This document shows, piece after piece, positions 35,131 through 45,715 of a DNA stretch of 64,000 nt. The stretch comes from Diabrotica undecimpunctata (lineage: Eukaryota > Arthropoda > Insecta > Coleoptera > Chrysomelidae). The first letter of the stretch is position 1. The number at the start of each line of letters is the position of its first letter. The translations under genes were made by a program, and so were the position numbers. The notes below the pieces were generated by a model. The model was not told the origin of the DNA. It did not search any database and saw only the letters and a list, made by a program, of their open reading frames with translations. The stretch is from contig NC_092808.1 of NCBI RefSeq assembly GCF_040954645.1, positions 88,479,542 to 88,543,541 on the forward strand, read 5' to 3'.

Positions 35131-35136
35131 AATAAA
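35131..35136 (+). promoter_or_regulatory. candidate polyadenylation signal
   Basis: AATAAA about 970 bp after the zinc-finger stop, followed by an AT-rich stretch. Plausible but not proven, as AT-rich DNA has many such hexamers. Confidence 0.4.
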
Positions 35137-35570
35137 ATAATACAATAGTGATTGCGCTATTCTTATTTTAAAAATTTAAAATTTTTCTTATTTTATTATA
35201 AAATTTTCAATTTGTTCCGGCCCTGAAATCTGCCGCCCGGGCATATGTGACATTTGCCTTGCCCTAGTTCCGGGCCTGGGTAACTTGTTAAGAATAACTG
35301 ACAAAGAAAAATAATATAATTAGAAATTCTTTCTGGGAAAGCAACAATTAAAATTCAAACAAATGTTTTATCATTGTAATAGCCAAATTAGAGAAATAGA
35401 GAAAGAAAATAAATTATGTTATTGATAGATTTTTTATAACTATCACAAAAACTTGAATTCCTAAAAATTTTACATTTGTTAACAATTTCTTGGAAATCAT
35501 TTGAAATTAAGGTTGGAAAATGTATTATTAAAAGTACTGAACTGTTTTCATAAAAAATTAATTTATTAAC

Positions 35571-35933
35571 TGTATTTATTATAAAATGTTTTACACTTTA
35601 CAACACTTTATGAGTTTATTTACATACATTTACTTATTTAATCTACATAGAAACACTTAAATATTAATTTATTTTCATATCATTTATTTAAGACATTCAC
35701 ATCGGTTACAATTTAAATAGCCGCGCGAATCATTTATTAATCGACACTGGTTTTAGACTGTCCTTTTAAATCTCAAATCGTCCGTTTTGTACCTGATTTG
35801 TTTATCTAGAAGTTTCTGCCGGCTTCTTTGACCTTCGATCGGAACACTGGTGTAATATTCGATCCTCATCTGGAAAGTTCCAATCGCAGGTATAAGAGGG
35901 GGCCCATGAGTATGAATCACATTTATCGTAACA
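35571..35933 (-). repeat. LTR remnant of the ATTTATCGTAACA gypsy lineage
   Basis: Starts TGTATTTATTATAAAATG and ends ATTTATCGTAACA, immediately followed by a minus-strand purine tract and AAAGATGGTTCCTCCTGGAA, which is also found beside the LTRs at 50165 and 62349. So it is the 3' LTR side of a related minus-strand element whose interior beyond about 36000 is not recognisable. Confidence 0.75.
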
Positions 35934-35990
35934 TTGCTCTCCTCTTAAAAGATGGTTCCTCCTGGAACCGTTGTAACGATTAAAACGTTA

Positions 35991-36715
35991 CTACATTTTT
36001 GTTCTTATTAATTTCAAAGTACTTTCCATTATTTTCTGTTCGTACTATTTGATTCTCGTTGATAATAACTTATTTTTCTTTTATTTTTATTCCTATATTT
36101 CATTTTAATATTTTCCTACTACAAATAAATTGACCGATTAATTTCTTAAGTCCCCTCGTAGTTGTACCTGCGCTTACTTTGTCATACAAGAAACAGAAAC
36201 CCCACTACTAAATAATTTACTTGTGTGAATCCGATTCGATTTACTTCCTTTTTAAAATAAACCAGCCACCAACAAGGTACTCAATTAAAGTAAATCTTCG
36301 TGGTCAGAAACTTCCAACAGTCTGGGTAAGTTTAATACTTTGTACTTTTTACAACAACATATTTTCATACATTAATCAAGAAAATCAGCACTGGTAGTTT
36401 TTCTTATAATTTTGTGTACGCTAGTACACCGCTTCGAATTTTTATTATTATCTTTTTACCTATACTTGATGTAATAATAATAATTCAATATAAATCTCAC
36501 TATCATGAATCATACAACTTTGCTTTTTCGTTTTCCATTTAATAATTAATTAATCTATTAATTGCAATTGCTAATTCGTGAGTTTTGGCAACATCAGAGA
36601 ATTCTGAATCGGTATGCAGGTCTTAGAGAGAAGAGCTTTCCGCTTGCCAGAATTCTTCTGTTGTTGGACAAAACTCGTGTCATGACAAATTTTTGTATCG
36701 GCTTTTGTTTTTCCA
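35991..36715. other. unassigned AT-rich stretch
   Basis: No gene seen. It follows the LTR remnant and may be unrecognised internal sequence. Confidence 0.35.
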
Positions 36716-36915
36716 GCCACCTGGTTTAGATTTGAGAAAATGCACCTGGTTTAGATTTGAGAAAATCCACCTGGTTTAGATTTGAGAAAATGCACCTGGT
36801 TTAGATTTGAGAAAATGCACCTAGTTTAGATTTGAGAAAATGCACCTAGTTTAGATTTGAGAAAATGCACCTGGTTTAGATTTGAGAAAATACACGTGGT
36901 TTTTGGTTTAAGAAA
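36716..36915. repeat. 25-bp minisatellite, seven good copies plus one degenerate
   Basis: TGCACCTGGTTTAGATTTGA plus GAAAA repeats; GTTTAGATTTGAG recurs every 25 bp from 36724 to 36874. Two adjacent units share a G-to-A change (CCTAGTTT), evidence of unit duplication inside the array. Confidence 0.95.
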
Positions 36916-37254
36916 ATAGAGGCATGGTTTTGATGTAGATAATTTATGGATCGAGTTGAGAAGAGAGCAACAGCAGAATCTTTTATGGAAGTTAAGCCAA
37001 GTTTCTTTCTTTCTTTGAATTTGTGTATAAATGTTTAATTTTCTGTTATCAAAACCTCAATTTTTTAATTATTATTAAATTCTAATTTGTTATTTTATTA
37101 ATTTATTAATTAATAAAGAGATGTGTTGAAAACCTGTTTTATTAATAATTCCCGATTTCTCCTAAATTAATTAGTTTATGGGGAACGACACCACTGAGGG
37201 GTCTGAAGACCCCTGAGACCAACAAATGACATTTTGGACTCAATCTCCTCCTTA

Positions 37255-37740
37255 AATCCACAATTATATCGAGAAATACAAAAATAAAACTCTACAAAAC
37301 AATAATACGCCCAGTTCTAACATATGTTTTAGAGACCTGGACTCTAACAAAAAATAATGAAAACATGTTAGGATGCTTCGAAAGAAAATATTAAGGCAAA
37401 TCTATAGAGCAGTGAATGGCAATCTAGTGTGGGGAAGACGATATAATTTCGAACTTTATAGAATATACCAGGAACCTGATATCGTAAAACATATTAGGAT
37501 AGGAGGTCTGAGGTGGATAGGGCATGTAATCCGTATAGAACAAAATGACCCAACTAGAAAAACGCTCCTTGATAGACCCATTGATCAGAGATGAAGAGGA
37601 AGACCCAGAACAAGGTTCCTTGATAACATCGATGAAGACATGGGAATAGGTGCTTGGAGGAGAAAGGCGATCGATAGGGACGACTGGAGAGAATTTCTTG
37701 AGGAGGCTAGGACCCACGCAGGGTTGTAAAGCCAGAATGA
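37255..37740 (+). pseudogene. LINE 3'-end fragment
   Basis: Translation gives LYKTIIRPVLTYVLETWTLT, RKILRQIYRAVNG, RRYNFELYRIYQEPDIVKHI and RWIGHVIR, and after a stop RGRPRTRFLDNID. This is the post-RT region of the same LINE type as 30418-31890. 5' truncated. Confidence 0.8.
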
Positions 37741-38397
37741 TAATGAAATAAGTTTAAAGAATTAATTTTTTTTTGTTTTATTTGGAAGTAGGTATATTAA
37801 AAAGCTTTCGACTGAGGTATATAAAACATTTTAATCCTATGTTTTTGAAAACAGAAAAAAACATTCGTATGAGAAAAAAACACAAAGTAGATTGTTAGAA
37901 ATGAATGTGATCGGATAATACAATTTAAGTAAAAATTTTACACATGTCATGAAAGATAAGTGATTCGTGTGGTAATCTTAATTACTCAGACCATGAATCA
38001 CTGGAATTAGTCATTCAAAATAGTTTTATTACTATTAAGGGACTGGTATGGTAAATGTCGTGTCTACAAATTGTACGTAACCATACTGTGATTTTGTATC
38101 TAAATAAGTTAAAAGAATTTCAATTTTTTGGAAGCATAGCTTTCTTATCACGGGTTACGGACTGAGCGGTGGATCGCGCTGAGAGGTAAAAAAAATAAAA
38201 CCGACACTAAAAACTGTAACGACACATCGCGCAACCACACACTTCGCCCGACCACACACTACAAGGAATAGTAAACGCAGTGCCGTGCGTGTTTTTTAAT
38301 AAAATAAAATAAAATAAAATTTACTATTTTTGATGGGAATAAGCCACAATTTAAGATTACAATAAGTTTATTTTTATATATTTTATAAAATAAAATA
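37741..38397. other. non-coding stretch with short AAATA microsatellite
   Basis: No gene seen. AAATA repeats about five times at 38298-38322. Confidence 0.5.
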
Positions 38398-38705
38398 TAA
38401 TCGATTCTAGGTTTTACAATAGATTATTGAATCGAAACGATTGTCGAATCCAATCCAGAATCGAATCGATTATCGAATCATATATCGAATTGAATATCGG
38501 GACAAATCGAATTGAATCGATTATTAAATCAATTATCGAATTGAACCGAATAGATTATCGAAGCTAATTAAATATCGAATAGAATTAAATCAAATATTGA
38601 ATCGAATCTATTATCAAATTAAATCGATTATCGAACGAAATCGTTTTGATTATATTCGATTCAATTTGATAGTAGATTCGATTCGATTTCATATTTGATT
38701 TGTTT
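38398..38705. repeat. degenerate ATCGAAT-rich block
   Basis: AATCGA, ATCGAATT and their complements recur every 7-20 bp. The first two thirds carry the motif mainly as ATCGAA; the last part carries the complement (TTCGATT, GATTCGATTCGATTT), so the two sides could pair as a long imperfect hairpin. Confidence 0.8.
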
Positions 38706-39270
38706 CTCTACAAAGCTATCTTATCTTTTTCCTTTATAATTTAGAATTTGATTTTCTGCTTTTTCTTTTGATTAAACCCCTTTTAGTGACAATAAATCTA
38801 AACGTGTACGATCTGTTCAATTTTTTCACATGCGAAAAATCATGTCTTTTTTTCGCTGTATTACTAGCTACCATTCTACCACAATTTTACAATTATTTCT
38901 CATCCTTCAACACTTCCTACTCACGTTTTAACCCCATTCCATTAGAAATACAGAAAGTTGTAAGATAGCAAATAAGAAAGACTCTCTTTGCTTGTTCATG
39001 TCTATCGATGAAAACGGAAACTCTCTCTCTCCTATTGACTGTCGTTTGGTGACAGGGGTGTTATCTCTACTGTTGGCTAACTAATTATCTTTCTCCTGCT
39101 TTTATTTACGCGAAAAATGCCGCAAATACTATTTAAATCGTGTACAGATGCAAAATGTGCTCTATATCGTGATCTCAGTGTTAGTACCGCGAAACACGTG
39201 TTCGAAACCGGTACCCGGGCAGATTCCGCGTATGAAAAACAACCGCAAGTGTAGCCGTAGCCTGTCAATA

Positions 39271-39271
<1 letters not shown>
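38706..39271. other. non-coding stretch
   Basis: No gene seen between the ATCGAAT block and the GT microsatellite. Confidence 0.45.
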
Positions 39272-39333
<62 letters not shown>

Positions 39334-39337
39334 TGTT

Positions 39338-39431
<94 letters not shown>
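39272..39431. repeat. (GT)n microsatellite with TTTG interruptions
   Basis: About 160 bp of GT with interruptions at about 39330-39350, 39370 and 39397. Apparent frames through it (Cys-Val or His-Thr runs) are not genes. Confidence 0.95.
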
Positions 39432-39434
<3 letters not shown>

Positions 39435-39699
39435 CAGAAGAATTGGTAAGACTTTATATAAACTTAATTCGCTATAATCTGTATAACCTTTTACCACATA
39501 TCCTAATTTATTTGAACCAGCCATATGTAATACAGTCTTCATTAACTGAAATTATATTCATAATTTCACATATGTACACCTCTTTTGTACACGTACTTTA
39601 GTTTTAACCATCATACTACTAGGTGACATACCAGTAGTAGCATGTATCGAATAAATATCTCTAAATCAAAGTTTCAAGTTATACATTTGTATTTTTTCA

Positions 39700-40348
39700 T
39701 CTAAAAAAGCTTTTTTAATCCTAATTCAACCGATTTAACACAGTTTTCCGCAAACCCGTCGATTGAGGGATGAGCGGGTGGAAATGATATCAACTTAACT
39801 CCGTTATTATTAAAAAAATCAATAAAGTCTTCAGATGTAAATTGGGTCCCATCATCATCCATTTCTACTATACGCGGTATTCCAAAACGTAAAAACATTC
39901 CCTAAATTTACTAATAGTATTTTCCAAATCCAGAGTGTTCATTACAAAAACTTCTGGCCGTTTAGTGTATGTATCCACAATAATTAAAATTATTTCTGCT
40001 CTAATAGGCTCTAAAAAATCAGCGTGTATTTTTTCTTAGATGTTATCTGCATCTGCTTTTAAATTATCCACTCCCCTGATATACCTAAAATTGTATTCGA
40101 AACTAGCTAAAACTAAAGACCATCTTTGAATTCGACCCGCCGCCGGGCGAGGTCTATTTCAATGGTTTTTGATCACTTAAAATTTCGTCCCGCCAAATAT
40201 TGGTACAATTTAGATACTGACCAGTAGACAGCAAGAGCCTCCTTCATAATTTGAGAGTAATTTCGCTCTGCTTTGTTTAATACTCTCGAGATATAGCATA
40301 TAGGCCTTTCACTTCCATCTACATGCGACAGAACTCCCCCGATTCCGT
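39700..40348 (-). pseudogene. gypsy pol fragment (RNase H and integrase), decayed
   Basis: From 40345 down: RNase H text (CYISRVLNKAERNY-like, EALAVYWSV, YQYLAGR), a gap, then integrase text (IVDTYTKRPEVFVMN, FGIPRIVEMDDDGTQF, FAENCVKSVELGLKKL). The second catalytic position reads MDDDG where SDNG is usual, and frames shift. It ends about 10 bp before the LTR-like start of the next gypsy element. Confidence 0.75.
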
Positions 40349-40361
40349 AATCATACTATGT

Positions 40362-40490
40362 TTTATGTTATGTTAGGTTATCTGTGTTATGTCAATTATG
40401 AGGGGGTCAATAAATAAGTTAGTTGAGTCTTATTTATTATATTACTATAAATATAGGTATAACATATTTGGCTACGAGGATAGTCGGATC
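40362..40490 (+). repeat. probable 5' LTR end and primer region of the old gypsy element
   Basis: Ends ...TAGGTATAACA at about 40462 followed by TTTGGCTACGAGGAT, which resembles leader sequence after insect gypsy LTRs. The left boundary is uncertain and no second LTR copy was found. Confidence 0.45.
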
Positions 40491-40764
40491 TACGAGTCGT
40501 GGAAGTTATGGTTTTAATTAGTAATATTGACACAGTATAGACAACCAGTATTCCCACTCCGCTTTGGCGCGAAAGTTCGCGCATTTTACTCGCGCAGACA
40601 GCGACGCCATTTTCTCTGGACTCCGAAAAATTTGACGGCTCTCATTGGTCATTGTCATTTGTCATAAATAAAAAATTGTATTTGTTTACTTTTTGTGTAT
40701 TTATAGATACAAATAATCTTTATACATTTTTTATTTCGCAATTGCGTTGTATAAGTACGTCGAT

Positions 40765-41142
40765 ATGTACAAAAATAAAAACAAAAAGACTTGCCACACT
40801 TGTGCAGCTATAAAGTGTTGTAATAATTCTAGAAAAAGTAATGTTAGCTTTTTTTCGTTTCCAAAAGATGTTAATAGGTGAGTGTTATTAGGATTAAAAT
40901 TGTGTATTACAGATGCTAAGATGTTATATTATTTATTAACGGTGGATTTTCATCGTGTATTAAAAAATGTTTGTATTTAGGGCAAACATTTGGTTAATGG
41001 CATGTGGACGAGAAGATTAATTGGATAAGGCAGAACGTTTACATAGAAGTCATCGTCTTTGTGGTACTCATTTCGACAATAAGATGTTTCTGAATGATAT
41101 GACAAAATCGATTCTTCAGCAGTTCCCACAAATTTTCCTTTA
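40765..41142 (+). pseudogene. THAP domain exons of the P-type element
   Basis: Exon 1 40765-40877 encodes CHTCAAIKCCN...FFRFPKDVN and ends at a GTGAGT donor. Exon 2 from 40981 (after TTTAG) completes the split Arg codon and gives IWLMACGRED, then a TAA in frame, then RLCGTHFDNKMFLND and QFPQIF. The ligands and the W/F/P signature of the THAP fold are visible, but the TAA makes it dead. Confidence 0.75.
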
Positions 41143-41639
41143 ATGGAGGGCTCATCAACTTTTGATCATACTTATTCTGCAGTAGTCCAAAACATATGTC
41201 TTCCAAGATGTCCTATTAATGAAGGTAAATAAAATAAATAATTAAGATGTAACACATATCTAAGCTTTCTCTTTTTCTTTTAGAAGTAGTGAAAAGTTCA
41301 GCTATGGATATAGAGAAAAATGTTAGTATTAAACATAAACCATCCACTATAACTGTACTTCAGGATATTACTATTACTCCTGGTAAAAACAACATATTCC
41401 ATGGAGAACCTGAACATGTAACTACACGTCCAGTAACACTAAGTTCAACTCAAGTGTCACAACAATTATCAATAAATACTCCCTGAAAAATATATTATGA
41501 AGTACAGTTATACAATTAAGGAAGGAAAACCATTATTTAAAAAAAAAATTCAGAAGTTACAGTCTACAGAAAAGAAGTATATTGACAATTGAAAAATTGA
41601 AATTTTATAACATATTTCTGTAGATATTTAATGAAAAAG

Positions 41640-41972
41640 TGTAACTAATTTGTGAGATACTATTGTATATTCATATTTAACGGATATGAAAATAGAACTG
41701 GTGAGACATATGGTAATCTAAAAATGCCTACTGGTGATTTTGTTAACTTTATTAGTATACTTGACTGTCTCTTTCACAAGAATTTTGACATATTAGCTGT
41801 ACAGCCGAATATTATTAAAACATATGTTTCTCTATTTAGTACCATAAATTTTAGCCACCCTTGTGAACAATTTCCACTAAAATATTGTAGAACTTTATTT
41901 AGCTTTGTACGTTTATACTATTCATTAAAATTCATGAAGAGAAATTTGAAACTGAAAAACATGAAAATATAA
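41640..41972 (+). pseudogene. P-type transposase C-terminus, copy A
   Basis: NRTGETYGNLKMPTGDFVNF, ILDCLFHKNF and INFSHPCEQFPLKYCRTLFS match the C-terminus of the P transposase pseudogene at 26.7 kb (INFDHPCKEFP). Joined to the THAP part with the catalytic core deleted. Confidence 0.7.
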
Positions 41973-42179
41973 CCAAAAGAAAAAATAATAAATTGATTAT
42001 TTGGAAATATCAATAAAGCATTATTTACTTGTTTATATCAATATAAAAAGTCAAAATACTCTTTTTTTATTACAGTGATCAGATAATATCGATTAATAGT
42101 TAATATACCTATTTAGGGGTTTTCTTCACATTATCTTATGTTTTTAGTGAGATGTAACTAAAATATCTGATCATATTCC

Positions 42180-42660
42180 ATAAAAATGTATTAGAGTATT
42201 ACTTCTAATTAATTATATTGACATTAATCAAGATCAAGTAAACAACAATGTAAAATATCATTCAAAATCACATTTGAACAAAAGCAATTAATTATCCATA
42301 GAGAATAGTCCATACTCCTAAATTGCTTTACCTAATTTCTTTTCATATTCTTTCCCGGTCACTTCTTCAGAATTTACATTTCCATGTATCTCATCGCAGA
42401 ACTAATTATGGTTCAAATATAGGTATGATCTGACTTCTCATACATGCAAATCAGTGCTCATGAGATATAATTTGTTTAACTTCTGAAATTTTAAACTACA
42501 AAATGATACTTTGTAAACTTAATGTGTACTTGTTTTATACATGTATATTTGATTTTTATCTGTAATTGTATTTATCTACAATGTATTTTTGTCTAATTTT
42601 GACAGTGGGTCTGTCACCTTTGTTATTATTAAATAAATAAATAAATGTAATATCTAATGC
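42180..42660. other. spacer between P copies with (AAAT)n tail
   Basis: No gene. It ends in ATTATTAAATAAATAAATAAATG, which looks like the tail of a short retroposon, but the left boundary is unclear. Confidence 0.4.
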
Positions 42661-42814
42661 AACATGTAATAATAAATGAAGTTCATTTAAAAATTTATTT
42701 TTTATTTCCACAAATACATTCTTAACATTAACAGGATGACGCTACTTTTAGCACTTTGTACGATTCCGTTAGACATCTAATGTACATCAAGAAGGATTGT
42801 AAGAAAAACTCAAA

Positions 42815-43800
42815 GAAAAATTGTGCTATGAAGTACAGTTATAAAATTATGGAAGGAAAACCATTATTTAAATAAAAAATTCAGAAAACATTCTGTACAT
42901 TCTACAGAAAAGAAATGTGTCGATAATGTGACAATTGAAGACTACATGGCACTTACATCTAAATTTTGTCCTTCGTTAAATTTAGCTAATTTCATAAATG
43001 TTCAAATTTTACAGTCTAGAAAAAAGGCAAGAGGTAGAAGATTCAGTAATCAGTTTAAACAGGATGTCTCTTAATGTACTTCAAGGGGCCAAAAGTTTTA
43101 CAAAAATGTTTTGTGTAGCAAATTTTGTTTACCCAGCCCTAATATATTATTTAAAAATAATATACCAGACAGCTACTCAAAAAGTGTAACTAATTTGTCG
43201 GATAATACTGTATATTCATATGTTAATGTATATAAAAATAGAACCGGTGACACATTTGATAATCTAAAAATCCCTACTGTTGATTCTGTTGACTTTATAA
43301 GGAGGTATACTTGACATTCTATTTCAAAAGAATTTTGAAATATTAGCTGTACAACCGAATATTATTAAAACATGTTTTTCGATTTAGTACCATAAATTTT
43401 AGTCACCTTTTGAACAAAGACCACTCAAATATTGTACAACTTTATTCAGCCTTGTACGTTTGTACTATTTATTAAAATTCAAAACAGAAATTTCAATACT
43501 CAAAAAATATTGTACAACTTTATTTAGCCGTATACGTTTGTACTATTTATTAAAATTCAACAACAGAAATTTCAATACTCAAAAATATGAAAATAAAACT
43601 AAAAGAAAAAAATAATAAAACGATTATTTGGAAACATCAATAACACGATTATTTAATCGTTTATATCGAAATAACAAGTCAAAATAGTCTATTACAATGA
43701 ACAGGTAAGATCAATCACTAATCAATATACATATTTAGGAGTTTTGTTCACATCCACTTGTGTTTTTAGTGACATATAATTAAAATATATAAACTGATTT
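42815..43800 (+). pseudogene. P-type transposase piece, copy B (partial tandem duplicate)
   Basis: Repeats copy A's start (AAACCATTATTTAAA near 42860, compare 41528), its C-terminus (NRTGDTFDNLKIPTVDSVDF) and its downstream flank (TTAGGAGTTTTGTTCACAT at 43737, compare 42115). It retains an extra segment missing from A (IEDYMALTSKFCP, QSRKKARGRRFSNQFKQ, SKFCLPSPNILFKN). Frames are broken. B is therefore a less deleted version of the same region. Confidence 0.65.
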
Positions 43801-45715
43801 CAAACTCTGTATTTGAATTTTGAAATGAAACTTTGCATTTTATTCTACTTTATAACCATACAGCTTTAAAACTAGCATATTTATTAAAAACTGTTGCATA
43901 ACTCTCCATTTGATTTTTTTTTGATAGTGTATAAGACAGTTCTGTAACAAATAGTTGTGAAACGTTAGAAAACAAAATCATAAATACAACGCAGAGAAAG
44001 AAACAATTTTAGGTTTTTTTTTAATTTCTCGAAGAATGAAAGAGTAGCAAGAAGAGTTTTGAAATTGGTTGAAATTAAAATCAATTTTGTTAAATAAATC
44101 AAAGTCGGCTCTGTCGCGTCCATATGTGCAGGGCCAGTCCTCGGTTTTCGTCCAGAAAATATGGCGTCAAGGTCACCGAATTTTGTCTAAAAAGATCAAA
44201 GGTACCGCGGTAGAGTGAGAATACTGGTTGTTATCTATACTGTGATATTGAGCAGTTTAACCCTAAAAGTTCTGACATAACCTGATATATTGAGCGCATG
44301 GAAGAGCTTTTTGAGTGTAACATGGTGGAAGTTATTAAAAAAGTTTCGATGTTCATGGGAGGGGAAGCGTATGAGGTATTAAAGGATTTGTTAGCACCAG
44401 AGTTACAAAGGATGAAAACATATCAGCAATTGAAAGATGTTCTTGTTCTGCACTATAGTCCAAAACAATTAATCGTTGCAGAGAGGTATAACTTTTATTT
44501 AAGCATACAGGAGAAAAATCAACCATTAAGAGATTATGCTCAAAAGTTGAAAAACTTTTCCAAACACTGTCAATTTGGTAACTTCTTAAATGAAGCCTTA
44601 CAAGATAGGTTCGTTTGTGGATTGAAATCAAATACAATAAAAAGAAAATTACTGGCTGAAAGTAATTTAACATTCGAAAGAGCTCTTCAAGAAGCCCAAA
44701 GTATGGCGGCGGTAGAAGATCAATCAAGATTTTTGGCGTCAGATACAGTGTTATCAAAGTTGGGTGCAACAAACAGCAAAAATTTACCAAAACAATCGTC
44801 ATCTGAACAAGTGCCAGTGAAATCATGTTATCGGTGTAAAAGAAATCATAACCCAGAAAGTTGTCCTGCGAAGAACTGGGAGTGTTAAAATTGCCACAAA
44901 AGAGGCCACACCAGTCGAGTCTGCAGGAAAAGAAATTCAGTGAACACAGTGCAATACGATCATAGTGAGCGTGCGGAAAATTCGGAGTTAGGTTTTATTG
45001 GTAATGTAAAACAAGAGCATGAAAAACCATGTAAATTCGCATTAGATATAGAAGGTAAACTTTTAAATTTTGAAGTAGATTCTGGAGCATGTAAAAGTGT
45101 TATTCATGTTAAAGATTGTGAAAAAGAGTTGTCATTTTTAGAAATGTATCCTGTAAAGTATAAGTTGAAAGTTGTTACTAGTCAGAATGTAGAAATCGTA
45201 GAAGAAATTGAGGTAATTGTTAGGGTTAATAATAAGACATTTTGCTTACCTTTGGTAGTTATAAATTGCAATCCTACATTCTTACCTCTACTTGGACGTA
45301 ACTGGTTATGTGTTATTTTATCAAATTGGGAAAAAAGTTTTAATATAAATGGCATCAATAATGAAAGGTAAGAATCAATAAGCAGTGAACATCAAGTTAA
45401 AAATGATAGCAATAAAATAGAGGTTTTAGTAAAACAAGTTAAAACAAAATTTTAGAGAAGACGCTATGTCTTCTATTAGAGATTTTAAAGTACATATAAA
45501 GTTGAGGGATGGTGTGAAACCAATATCTTCTTCTTCAAGTTTCGCTCCTATCGGAGATTGGAAATCATTCTGGCAATTATAATTTTGTTGGTTATGCGCC
45601 TGAATAGTTCAGTTGAACTGCATCCAAACTATTCACGGAGATTGCGTAGCCACGAGATTTTACGTCTTTCAACGCTTCTTCTGCCTTTGATTTTACCCTG
45701 CATTATATTACTTAA

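Larger units (their letters stand above)
40531..44244 (+). mobile_element. P-type DNA transposon with inverted ends, inside gypsy gag
   Basis: The left end CACAGTATAGACAACCAGTA (then TTCCCACTC) is mirrored at 44213-44244 (GAGTGAGAATACTGG, then CTATACTGTG, with two extra bases). ATATTGA flanks both ends (40524-40530, 44245-44251); P elements usually make 8-bp duplications, so one base may have mutated. It carries two THAP exons, a transposase C-terminus and a second partly overlapping transposase piece, but not the catalytic core, so it is non-autonomous. Confidence 0.8.
40508..45371 (+). pseudogene. gag: gag-protease of the old gypsy element, split by a P element
   Basis: ATG at 40508 begins MVLISNIE and is interrupted at 40530. 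It resumes at 44252 (QFNPKSSDI), meets a TGA at 44283, then runs from 44298 as a capsid-like domain (MEELFECN, YQQLKDVLVLHYSPKQLIVA, QFGNFLNEALQDRFVCGL). One knuckle CYRCKRNHNPESC is followed by an in-frame TAA at 44886 and a second knuckle (CHKRGHTSRVC). The protease follows with FEVDSGA near 45067 and LLGRNW near 45288. The frame fades after 45371. Confidence 0.85.

Noticed and set aside
37190..37220. Small perfect hairpin AGGGGTC-TGAA-GACCCCT as a bacterial-type terminator
   Set aside because: The setting is eukaryotic nuclear DNA, and one short hairpin without context does not support a function.
39148..39601. Several frames rich in Cys-Val or His-Thr around the GT array
   Set aside because: They translate the GT/CA microsatellite on either strand and have no domain.
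44353..44826. 157-codon minus-strand frame
   Set aside because: It lies opposite the gag of the old gypsy element, whose plus-strand motifs are clear.
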